From a virus: a stretch of 22,190 nt of DNA. The stretch spans positions 1 through 22,190 of the IMG/VR virus record IMGVR_UViG_3300046011_004076. One strand, 5' to 3'. This document shows, one piece after another, positions 6,938 through 12,401 of the stretch (position 1 is the stretch's first letter; every line of letters starts with the position of its first letter). The notes under the pieces were generated by a model. The model had not been told where the DNA came from, did no database searches, and saw nothing but the letters and a program-made list of their open reading frames with translations. The position numbers and the translations under genes are program-made.

Positions 6938-7200
6938 TTCAAATCCTCCAATTTAAACCATTGACCTGCGTCACCTTCATGTAACCCAGCTAACTTATAG
7001 TGTCTAACAGCATGGAAGTCAACCTTTGTATTATTCACACAATAATACCATGTGTTAGCGTGTAATGACGCAATCCAGTTGTAACCTTCTGGTGCAACAT
7101 TCGCTTTGTGTTGTAAGAAGTGTAATAGGCTTTCGTTCATAATAATACCCCATTTAGCACAACCGTTCATTGCGTTTTCTTTATCTAATAAGTTTTTCAT
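6934..7200 (-). CDS. Hypothetical protein (88 aa), start uncertain
   Basis: Read from the ATG at 7200 (GAGG nine bases upstream) the protein has 88 residues, MKNLLDKENAMNGCAKWGII and onward. A second in-frame ATG at 7140 (MNESLLHFLQHK) has its own GGGG site eight bases upstream and would give 68 residues. The region after 7140 (VAPEGYNWIASLHANTWYYC, then HAVRHYKLAGLHEGDAGQWF) looks like the compact core. The first start overlaps the double HNH gene by 20 bases, so the insertion of that gene may have created the longer form. Function unknown. Confidence 0.65.
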   Translation of the reverse strand: MKNLLDKENAMNGCAKWGIIMNESLLHFLQHKANVAPEGYNWIASLHANTWYYCVNNTKVDFHAVRHYKLAGLHEGDAGQWFKLEDLK

Positions 7201-8284
7201 TATATCGTTCCTCAAGTTTAATTCTTCTAGCTCTAACCGCTTCGTCTAGTGTGTCGAAAGTTCCAAATCGAATGTTCTTACCATCAATTCTTAGTGAAGA
7301 TGTGTATTTGCCGTTATCAGCAATTCCTATTCCTGTTGCACCAGAAGTATTGTTACATGAAATTTTTTTATTAACCCCGTTTTCAATTCTAGTTGCTAAT
7401 TTTAGGTTATCTATTAAGTTATTACTAGAATTACCGTCACGGTGGTCTATTACATAATCGTCTGGTAACTTTTCAATAGAGTAGCACATCTGATAAATTA
7501 TTCTATGCGCTAAATACTTTTTATTAAAAAGTTCAAACCTAATATATCCGCCAGAAGTTTTACCACCAACTATAGTCCCAGCATATTTCGAGTTAAAACA
7601 TTTTATACTGCGGTCAGTTAAACCTAATAATCCAAATTCTCTCTCTTTCCAAATTAAATTACCATTATCGTAATATAATAATTTGTTTAAGTTAGACAAT
7701 GTAGCATCAAATGAAGTGATGTTTTTTATACTATTCCAGCCTGCTGATGATATAGTATTATTAGCGAATTCGTATTCAAAAAGGTCTCGTTTTTCTAAAG
7801 CAACATTTACATCATCGAATAAACCTACATAGTATTGAACCTTACTCTTTGTTATAGTAACCACATACTTACCACTTCTTTTACATACATGGATATTCTT
7901 ATAACCAGTGGAATTATTAGAAGGTTTTCTTTTGTTTTGCTGATTTGTATTAACATCAACATCTCTAAGATTATTGATTTTATTGTTACTTTTGTTGTTA
8001 TCTATATGGTCTATCATACCGACAGGTTCTTTACCAGTTACTATTTTCCATATAATTCTATGAAGAACATAACTAACACTGTCAATAGACACGCTAAGGT
8101 ATCCTGTATTTATAACCGTGCCAACTTTTTTATTAGCAAATTTTGAATTTCTCATGTTAGCAAAACCTTCATTCGCAAAATGAGATAAAGGACGCTCTTT
8201 CCAAATTAAATCCCCTGTTATTTCGTTATAATCAAAACATTCTTTCAAAAACTCTTGACTTGGTAATTCTTTATATTTACTCAT
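7181..8284 (-). CDS. Tandem double HNH-AP2 endonuclease
   Basis: A 367-residue protein made of two homing-endonuclease units in series. Unit 1: ITGDLIWKERPLSHF (about 22-36), HNH core with LHRIIWK and IDHIDNNKSNNKINNLR (74-107), AP2-like NSTGYKNIHVCKRSGKYVV (about 124-170). Unit 2: LLYYDNGNLIWKERE (202-216), HNH core with AHRIIYQ and IDHRDGNSSNNLIDNLK (259-297), AP2-like NTSGATGIGI to LDEAV (about 311-350). Usual HNH-AP2 proteins have one unit of 150-200 residues. Unit 1 is close to the HNH-AP2 gene at 5039-5599. It overlaps the nuclease gene upstream by 4 bases and the gene downstream by 20. Both units retain the His and Asn pattern. Confidence 0.92.
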   Translation of the reverse strand: MSKYKELPSQEFLKECFDYNEITGDLIWKERPLSHFANEGFANMRNSKFANKKVGTVINTGYLSVSIDSVSYVLHRIIWKIVTGKEPVGMIDHIDNNKSNNKINNLRDVDVNTNQQNKRKPSNNSTGYKNIHVCKRSGKYVVTITKSKVQYYVGLFDDVNVALEKRDLFEYEFANNTISSAGWNSIKNITSFDATLSNLNKLLYYDNGNLIWKEREFGLLGLTDRSIKCFNSKYAGTIVGGKTSGGYIRFELFNKKYLAHRIIYQMCYSIEKLPDDYVIDHRDGNSSNNLIDNLKLATRIENGVNKKISCNNTSGATGIGIADNGKYTSSLRIDGKNIRFGTFDTLDEAVRARRIKLEERYNEKLIR

Positions 8285-9216
8285 AATTCTCTAATATCCC
8301 AATTTTTGCATCCAAATAATTGTTTATCTTTAGGTATTATACACATAAAACGATTGCATATCCATTCAGATTGCTCATTCTCATGACTGCTAGGATAACT
8401 GAACTTACAGGTACGGCACGACCTATCCACGTTAGAATTATCAGCTCGATGACAAATCTCAACAAAGTCACAAAATGTACATTCTTTAGCTATAGGTGAA
8501 TCTGCGATACGTTTTGGTGGAACTTGTGACCACACTATTTCAGTAAACTTTTCTAAATGATGTCGAGCTGCGTACATATTGGCTTCAATTATTTCAATAT
8601 AAATATCAGATGAATCCTTGCAAGTTGCTAAATATAGACAATAGTTAGTTCCTAACATTTCCATCCCAGCGATTGTCTGGATATAATGTTGCGGCTTACA
8701 TATCTCAACACCTTGTTTTACCAGCTTTTTAAAACTAGCAGCATTATGGGTTTTAAATTCAGCAGACACATCGCCTTCTAACATTGGTACATGACGCAAT
8801 ATACCATCTAAACTTCCACCTGCGTGTGAATTTTCCAATGAAAAATGGTATTGCTTTTTTGTTATGGGGTCTGCTTGCAATACTTGAATACCTATCATTT
8901 CAAGCATCGCACAAGCATTCCCTTCAAACAAATGCCCGACTGAGAAGAGTCTAATTAAACGTCCATCGAACAGATTGTTTTTAGTCCAATGAAAACTATA
9001 CCATTGCTTCCTCACACACGGGTCTCCTAACATGGATGCCCCAGCGTGACTTCTAAACGCTTTTGCGTCCGAAGCTCTGTATCCATCAGAAATTTCTGGA
9101 AGCCATTTCTGTAAATACTTCCGATACAATGTGCCTTGGTCGCTGTAAATACAATCGTTAATCATATCTTTAATTGTTGAAGCAACTAACTTTAAGTCAG
9201 GTTTGTTCTCATTCAT
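8281..9216 (-). CDS. Cas4-like PD-(D/E)XK exonuclease with Fe-S cysteines
   Basis: A 311-residue nuclease of the RecB/Cas4 superfamily, likely a DNA exonuclease in phage recombination. GASMLGDPC (ending C67) and GHLFE (E98) are followed by the catalytic pattern GGSLDG (D137) and EFKT (E153, K155). C67 with CTFCDFVEIC (C246, C249, C255) matches the four-cysteine [4Fe-4S] arrangement of Cas4 and AddB. A further C-terminal cysteine set (CRTC at 267-270, then C287 and C303) could bind zinc. The start is the ATG at 9216 with GAGG upstream; a TTG two codons earlier is less likely. The zinc-ribbon HNH gene overlaps its start by 8 bases. It is not linked to any CRISPR genes here. Confidence 0.88.
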   Translation of the reverse strand: MNENKPDLKLVASTIKDMINDCIYSDQGTLYRKYLQKWLPEISDGYRASDAKAFRSHAGASMLGDPCVRKQWYSFHWTKNNLFDGRLIRLFSVGHLFEGNACAMLEMIGIQVLQADPITKKQYHFSLENSHAGGSLDGILRHVPMLEGDVSAEFKTHNAASFKKLVKQGVEICKPQHYIQTIAGMEMLGTNYCLYLATCKDSSDIYIEIIEANMYAARHHLEKFTEIVWSQVPPKRIADSPIAKECTFCDFVEICHRADNSNVDRSCRTCKFSYPSSHENEQSEWICNRFMCIIPKDKQLFGCKNWDIREL

Positions 9217-10123
9217 TTTCAATACCTCTAATGGTTTCTAAATAAAATTTATAAGTTGGTGAATCAGGATAGTTTTTAAAAAATTCAATCACTTCATCTA
9301 ATGGTGGTACATGATTTCTTTTATTTAAGTTTTCATAAACCCATAAAGGTCTGATATTTGTAAAATGAGATAATTTATCAATATCTTCCTCAGTTTTAGC
9401 TAAACTTATAGGTATGAAATGGTCTAAATGCCATTTTTCCCTTTCGTCAAAAGTCATCCCTTCTTTAAACATAGATTCTAAATGTTTTGAAAATTCTAAA
9501 ATAGAAGTTCCTAAATACTCAATACTCCTCTTATCTTTTCCAAGCCCTAAATCTCTAATTGCTGAACGCAATCTAGTTGCATAATTCATTTTTATGGCAA
9601 ACAAATGGTCATTTGCGTATTTATCTTTAATATAAGTGTTCCTAGATAAGCGTTTCTCATCAGTATCGTTTCGCATATTTGCTACGCTATTTACACAACT
9701 TTTGCATTTAGTCATCAAACCGTCTTTTCTACGCTTACATCTTCCGAAATGGACAATTTCTTTTTCTATTTTACAATCAACACATACCTTGGCATTTATA
9801 TTAGAATCTATTTCATAATGTTTAACTAAACTTTTATTGCAATCTTTACAATTTGATGAGTAACCATTCAGCTTATTTTTATCTTTTCCAAATAAAGAAA
9901 CAGGTTTTGTTTCTTTACATTTAGAGCATTTAAGTTCTTTCAAATTACAATCTGGCTCATAGTTTGCTGAATTTCTTATTATAGAAATACAATTCTTGCA
10001 ATATGAATGTAAGCTATCTTTACGTCTATTAGATGGCTTGTTTTTATGAAACATCTCAGCAGGTTTATATTCGTGACATTTAGAACATTCTTTTAAGCCA
10101 GTTTCTTCATTTAATCTTGGCAT
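9209..10123 (-). CDS. HNH endonuclease with three zinc-ribbon repeats
   Basis: A 304-residue endonuclease. Three repeated CxxC...CxxC zinc ribbons span residues 13-45 (C13, C16, C42, C45), 66-95 (C66, C69, C92, C95) and 114-143 (C114, C117, C140, C143). Each starts like KECSKCHEYKPAEMF. A linker is followed by an HNH domain: EYLGTSILEFSKHLESMF, WHLDHFIPIS (H232, D234, H235) and TNIRPLWVYENLNKRNH. This is the architecture of phage HNH proteins, often free-standing homing enzymes. It has its own sigma70 promoter and a leader of about 90 bases, AAGGAGTC before the ATG, and an 8-base overlap with the nuclease gene downstream. Confidence 0.9.
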   Translation of the reverse strand: MPRLNEETGLKECSKCHEYKPAEMFHKNKPSNRRKDSLHSYCKNCISIIRNSANYEPDCNLKELKCSKCKETKPVSLFGKDKNKLNGYSSNCKDCNKSLVKHYEIDSNINAKVCVDCKIEKEIVHFGRCKRRKDGLMTKCKSCVNSVANMRNDTDEKRLSRNTYIKDKYANDHLFAIKMNYATRLRSAIRDLGLGKDKRSIEYLGTSILEFSKHLESMFKEGMTFDEREKWHLDHFIPISLAKTEEDIDKLSHFTNIRPLWVYENLNKRNHVPPLDEVIEFFKNYPDSPTYKFYLETIRGIENE

Positions 10124-10216
10124 TTTTGACTCCTTTTATCAGTTAGGGAAGTTCGATTATCGAATTAAAAGTAGCAACAGGTGATAAGTCTGCTTTCAGG
10201 AGCTACCCTAGCTACA
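10124..10216 (-). promoter_or_regulatory. Structured 5' leader of the zinc-ribbon HNH gene
   Basis: About 90 bases between the inferred transcription start and the HNH ATG. Read on the minus strand it contains AGCTAGGGTAGCT, an almost continuous inverted repeat TTCGAT-A-ATCGAA, and GACTTATC, which can pair with GATAA and GTC on either side of the Shine-Dalgarno (GATAAAAGGAGTC). The last pairing would place AAGGA in a bulge and could limit translation. It is a plausible leader fold, but short complements arise by chance and I could not compute its energy. Confidence 0.35.
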
Positions 10217-10222
10217 AGTGAT

Positions 10223-10251
10223 ATTATTTCATACTATCTATAAACAGTCAA
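10223..10251 (-). promoter_or_regulatory. Sigma70 promoter upstream of the zinc-ribbon HNH gene
   Basis: Minus-strand -35 TTGACT (10246-10251), spacer of 17, -10 AATAAT (10223-10228), matching consensus at 5 of 6 in each box. It is in the 139-base gap before the HNH gene and would also serve the nuclease gene and those after it. Confidence 0.65.
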
Positions 10252-10262
10252 ACTTAAAACAT

Positions 10263-10430
10263 TCATCTCATCTCCCCAATCAAATACGCCTTTGTTATTA
10301 CATCGCGAACAAAGTCTTTCAATTTATCGTACAGTTCTTCATATTCACATAAATCCCACAGTTCAGAGTTAGATTCTGCTTTCAATCTAAACAGCTTTTT
10401 ATCTTTGTAAATTTCATTTATCGGATTCAT
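10263..10430 (-). CDS. Hypothetical protein (55 aa)
   Basis: A 55-residue charged, helical protein starting MNPINEIYKDKKLFRLKAES and ending RDVITKAYLIGEMR. I chose the ATG at 10430 because AGGAGAGGTATA stands directly before it. An in-frame TTG six codons earlier overlaps that site. It follows the 84-residue gene with a 10-base gap and precedes the HNH promoter. No family recognised. Confidence 0.7.
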   Translation of the reverse strand: MNPINEIYKDKKLFRLKAESNSELWDLCEYEELYDKLKDFVRDVITKAYLIGEMR

Positions 10431-10440
10431 TATACCTCTC

Positions 10441-10695
10441 CTATTCAATCGTTATAAAAACAGCTTTAAACCTACCATCATCTAAATACTCTGGTTCAAA
10501 CTTATAACTCACTTCGTTATTATCTAACCAATCTTGAATCTCGCGCAACATTAAGCTGCAAGGTAATTCACAATACTGATTCCATAAACGATAAATGTTT
10601 ATCTTTCTCACTGGATTAAAATTCAATGAATTTGAAGCAAAATCCCACTTTTTAGCGATACTTCGTATCTCTTTAACGTGTTTATTCGTAGCCAT
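10441..10695 (-). CDS. Hypothetical protein (84 aa)
   Basis: An 84-residue protein starting MATNKHVKEIRSIAKKWDFA, with a conserved-looking WNQYCELPCSLMLREIQDWL helix and an ending strand (GRFKAVFITIE). CTAGGAGAATTGCA is a strong ribosome site. It is the first gene after the terminator that follows the SSB-like gene. No family recognised; the basic N-terminus would suit DNA binding, but that is only inference. Confidence 0.7.
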   Translation of the reverse strand: MATNKHVKEIRSIAKKWDFASNSLNFNPVRKINIYRLWNQYCELPCSLMLREIQDWLDNNEVSYKFEPEYLDDGRFKAVFITIE

Positions 10696-10708
10696 TGCAA
10701 TTCTCCTA

Positions 10709-10751
10709 GATAATAAAATACCGCTAACAATCGGTTAGAAATCGTTAGCGG
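10709..10751 (-). terminator. Rho-independent terminator after the SSB-like gene
   Basis: On the minus strand the arms CCGCTAACGAT and ATTGTTAGCGG (10741-10751 with 10721-10731, 11 bp including one G-U pair) enclose a 9-base loop, and TATTTTATTAT follows. It starts 15 bases after the stop codon of the SSB-like gene. Confidence 0.8.
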
Positions 10752-10765
10752 CAAGCTGTTAAAAC

Positions 10766-11449
10766 TTATTCAGCGTCAGGTGTGAGCCAATCTGGACTTT
10801 CACCAGAATCAACTGCAAGAGGTTTAGGCGGAGCTTTAGGAGCTACAGGTGGAGCTGTAGGAGCTTTTGGAGCAGAAGGTGGTGTATTAGGCGCGGTTGC
10901 ACTAACCGAACCGCCTTGACCCTGTAATGATGCTTTAAACGCAACACCTGCTGGCGAACTTAATGTGTCGTTAGACGATACAGGTTCTAAATCTTCACCT
11001 GATACCGTAGAAGCTAACGAATAAATACCTTTAATTTCTGTTGCAACCGTAGCAATTAAACCACCATCGTTAGCTCTAAATGAATCTAATTTGTGGTCAG
11101 TACGCAATTTAAATGGAATACCTTTCAATTCGTCTAACGAAGTTTGTGGTGTTTTACCAGTAGCTTCGATATACGCTTTCAAACGTGATTTACCAATACG
11201 AACAGCAACTTCGTTTTTATTGATAAGCGTTGGATAATCCATAATCGTCATATCTTTGTAACGACCTTCGACTACTTTCAGTTCAATGTGCTGAACTAAC
11301 GAATCGGGGTCGCTTTTACCCGCTTTCAATTCAGTTTTTGAAATCACGACTTTAAACACACCTTTAGGGAACTTTTCTTTAGCTTCACCTTGTGCAGCGA
11401 CATTGTTCCATTCGTTTGTTTTCGCCATATCTGCATAAAAACTTGTCAT
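10766..11449 (-). CDS. SSB-like phage protein (DUF669 type)
   Basis: A 227-residue protein that probably binds single-stranded DNA and partners the Sak4-like ATPase encoded about 2 kb upstream. Residues about 25-120 match the DUF669 pattern (KGVFKVVISKTELKAGK, ELKVVEGRYKDMTIMDYPTL, NKNEVAVRIGKSRLKAYIEA, LKGIPFKL). A Pro/Ala-rich linker (about 186-215) leads to an acidic tail (SGESPDWLTPDAE), the layout by which SSBs recruit partners. Sak4 proteins are known to be stimulated by their cognate phage SSB, so the pairing fits. The ATG has GGAGAGTTAAG upstream. The gene is followed by a good terminator. DUF669 identity is from pattern recognition; direct DNA binding is inferred. Confidence 0.75.
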   Translation of the reverse strand: MTSFYADMAKTNEWNNVAAQGEAKEKFPKGVFKVVISKTELKAGKSDPDSLVQHIELKVVEGRYKDMTIMDYPTLINKNEVAVRIGKSRLKAYIEATGKTPQTSLDELKGIPFKLRTDHKLDSFRANDGGLIATVATEIKGIYSLASTVSGEDLEPVSSNDTLSSPAGVAFKASLQGQGGSVSATAPNTPPSAPKAPTAPPVAPKAPPKPLAVDSGESPDWLTPDAE

Positions 11450-11481
11450 CTTAACTCTCCAAAATAATAATAAATAAAATG

Positions 11482-11503
11482 TAGGTTTTTACAACAGAAC
11501 CTA
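11482..11503 (-). terminator. Weak terminator-like hairpin before the SSB-like gene
   Basis: On the minus strand TAGGTT and AACCTA (6 bp) enclose a 10-base loop, and a T-rich run follows (CATTTTATTTATTATTATTTT). The stem is short and AT-rich, so termination would be weak. It lies in the 72-base gap between two genes. Confidence 0.35.
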
Positions 11504-11521
11504 GCAAACTGTATAAAAAAT

Positions 11522-11752
11522 CTATCGTGTATGTCGTGGGAATGATAAACTCCCTTGTTCATAATTGATTGTCTTTGCTTCTTTGTTACGCTTATTATCT
11601 AACAACCGTTTCCAATTATCAAGATAAAATTCAATTTTTTTTACATCCCAATTACCATCTTCGTCTGGAGGAGGTATTCTACCTGAATAAACCGCCATAT
11701 TTACTTGGGTTTCGCTAATACCTAGATACATCATAATATCAAAAGATGTCAT
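11522..11752 (-). CDS. Small helix-turn-helix protein (76 aa)
   Basis: A 76-residue protein starting MTSFDIMMYLGISETQVNMA and continuing YSGRIPPPDEDGNWDVKKIE and FYLDNWKRLLDNKR. The order (helix, LGIS turn, second helix, 'G.IP.PD..G.WD...IE.YL') is that of MerR/AlpA-type winged helix-turn-helix DNA-binding domains found in phage and excisionase proteins. A basic C-terminus follows. It would bind DNA as a small regulator or recombination accessory. GGGGAT lies nine bases before the ATG, and it overlaps the membrane-protein gene upstream by 4 bases. Target unknown. Confidence 0.65.
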   Translation of the reverse strand: MTSFDIMMYLGISETQVNMAVYSGRIPPPDEDGNWDVKKIEFYLDNWKRLLDNKRNKEAKTINYEQGSLSFPRHTR

Positions 11753-11904
11753 TTTATATCATCCCCTATGTCATAAACTATCGCCCCTGCTCCCAACAAG
11801 ATGAACATTATCGTAGCTAGAAGCCCCAAATTACTTGTGCCATTTGACACCTCAGCAAACATCACACCGATTCCGATGCCTGCCATGTAGATTGTGGTTC
11901 TCAT
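11749..11904 (-). CDS. Predicted two-helix membrane protein (51 aa)
   Basis: A 51-residue protein, MRTTIYMAGIGIGVMFAEVS and then a short turn (NGTSN) and a second hydrophobic run (LGLLATIMFILLGAGAIVYD). The two segments suggest a membrane hairpin; holins of some phages look like this, but so do many unknown proteins. AGGATGGCAAA precedes the ATG. It overlaps the helix-turn-helix gene by 4 bases. The gene upstream ends 16 bases before it; with one more G in that gene's G tract the two would overlap by 4 bases instead. Confidence 0.65.
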   Translation of the reverse strand: MRTTIYMAGIGIGVMFAEVSNGTSNLGLLATIMFILLGAGAIVYDIGDDIK

Positions 11905-11920
11905 TTTGCCATCCTATTCA

Positions 11921-12067
11921 TCACATACCCCCCCCCCACTCTTTGCTTTTTAAAGCTCTAATCACTGCTGATATAAATATAGTGGTTACTCCAATCAAAA
12001 TGATGAGTAACATAATCTGAGACCAGATGACGAGAAGTTGTTTTAAGAGCTCTATTGTTTCAATCAT
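11921..12067 (-). CDS. Predicted one-helix membrane protein with poly-G 3' end (48 aa)
   Basis: A 48-residue protein starting MIETIELLKQLLVIWSQIML, with a hydrophobic segment (about 14-37) and a basic end (RALKSKEW). The last codons before the stop are read through ten consecutive G bases, giving WGGGM. GGAGGTTCGGA before the ATG is a strong ribosome site and copies that of the gene ending upstream. It overlaps the 65-residue gene upstream by 4 bases. Loss or gain of one G changes the tail to WGGVCDE or WGGGYVMNRMAK. Function unknown. Confidence 0.65.
   Translation of the reverse strand: MIETIELLKQLLVIWSQIMLLIILIGVTTIFISAVIRALKSKEWGGGM
11928..11937 (-). repeat. G10 homopolymer tract
   Basis: Ten consecutive C on the plus strand (G10 on the coding strand) at the 3' end of the 48-residue membrane-protein gene. 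It stands out in an AT-rich genome. Such tracts are prone to slippage and, in bacteria such as Neisseria, Campylobacter and Haemophilus, to phase variation. It is also a common site of sequencing error. Confidence 0.9.
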
Positions 12068-12080
12068 TCCGAACCTCCCA
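12064..12080 (-). repeat. 17-bp direct repeat, copy 1 (gene-junction repeat)
   Basis: The minus-strand sequence TGGGAGGTTCGGAATGA is identical here and at 12258-12274, with weaker similarity extending about 15 bases further upstream. Each copy holds the last codons (GGSE), the stop, the ribosome site and the ATG of the next gene. Confidence 0.8.
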
Positions 12081-12261
12081 CGCTGTTAGACTTAGCCCAC
12101 CCCTCTACAGTCTGCTCATAAATTCCAACGACATAATTCATATCGGCTCTGAAATAACCGATTCGCAAGATTCCATTAGTTATTTCGCATTCATCGCCTT
12201 CAACAATGCTAATGTTTTCCTCATCTTCAGTTTCATCGAAAGTTACAATAAATTTTCTCAT
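12064..12261 (-). CDS. Acidic hypothetical protein (65 aa)
   Basis: A 65-residue soluble acidic protein starting MRKFIVTFDETEDEENISIV. It looks like an all-beta small domain (IVEGDECEITNGILRIGYF) and ends SNSVGGSE. GGGAGGTTCGGA precedes the ATG. Its last 17 bases and those of the gene upstream are identical, both ending GGSE or nearly so and both carrying the next ribosome site. It overlaps both neighbours by 4 bases. No family recognised. Confidence 0.65.
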   Translation of the reverse strand: MRKFIVTFDETEDEENISIVEGDECEITNGILRIGYFRADMNYVVGIYEQTVEGWAKSNSVGGSE

Positions 12262-12274
12262 TCCGAACCTCCCA
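12258..12274 (-). repeat. 17-bp direct repeat, copy 2 (gene-junction repeat)
   Basis: Second copy of the junction repeat at 12064-12080, here joining the 47-residue membrane-protein gene to the 65-residue gene. Confidence 0.8.
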
Positions 12275-12401
12275 TGCGGTTGAACTTGGTAAGCCTTTTA
12301 ATTAGCCTTTTGTTTTCGTATTTCTGAACCAACACTAAAAGTATTTCTCCAAAAATGACAGAACACACAATAAGTAGAAATGTTAAAAGTGCATCAGTCA
12401 T
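12258..12401 (-). CDS. Predicted one-helix membrane protein (47 aa)
   Basis: A 47-residue protein, MTDALLTFLLIVCSVIFGEI then LLVLVQKYENKRLIKRLTKF and NRMGGSE. A hydrophobic N-terminal helix (about 4-26) is followed by a basic cytoplasmic-type tail, so an N-out/C-in orientation is likely by the positive-inside rule. AGGTG eight bases before the ATG is a fair ribosome site. It overlaps the 300-residue gene upstream by 4 bases. Function unknown; a holin or spanin role cannot be shown. Confidence 0.6.
   Translation of the reverse strand: MTDALLTFLLIVCSVIFGEILLVLVQKYENKRLIKRLTKFNRMGGSE

Noticed and set aside
8080-8100. TTGACA on the minus strand inside the double HNH gene
   Set aside because: The following -10 candidates are poor, and it is within coding sequence.
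7170-8146. Plus-strand open frames opposite the double HNH gene
   Set aside because: Low-complexity hydrophobic shadows of an AT-rich coding region, with no ribosome sites.
10124-10262. Group I intron next to the zinc-ribbon HNH gene
   Set aside because: The gap is too short, and it lies between two separate complete genes and not within one split gene.
12055-12327. Plus-strand open frame of 90 codons
   Set aside because: It is antisense to two small genes that have good ribosome sites and linked overlaps.
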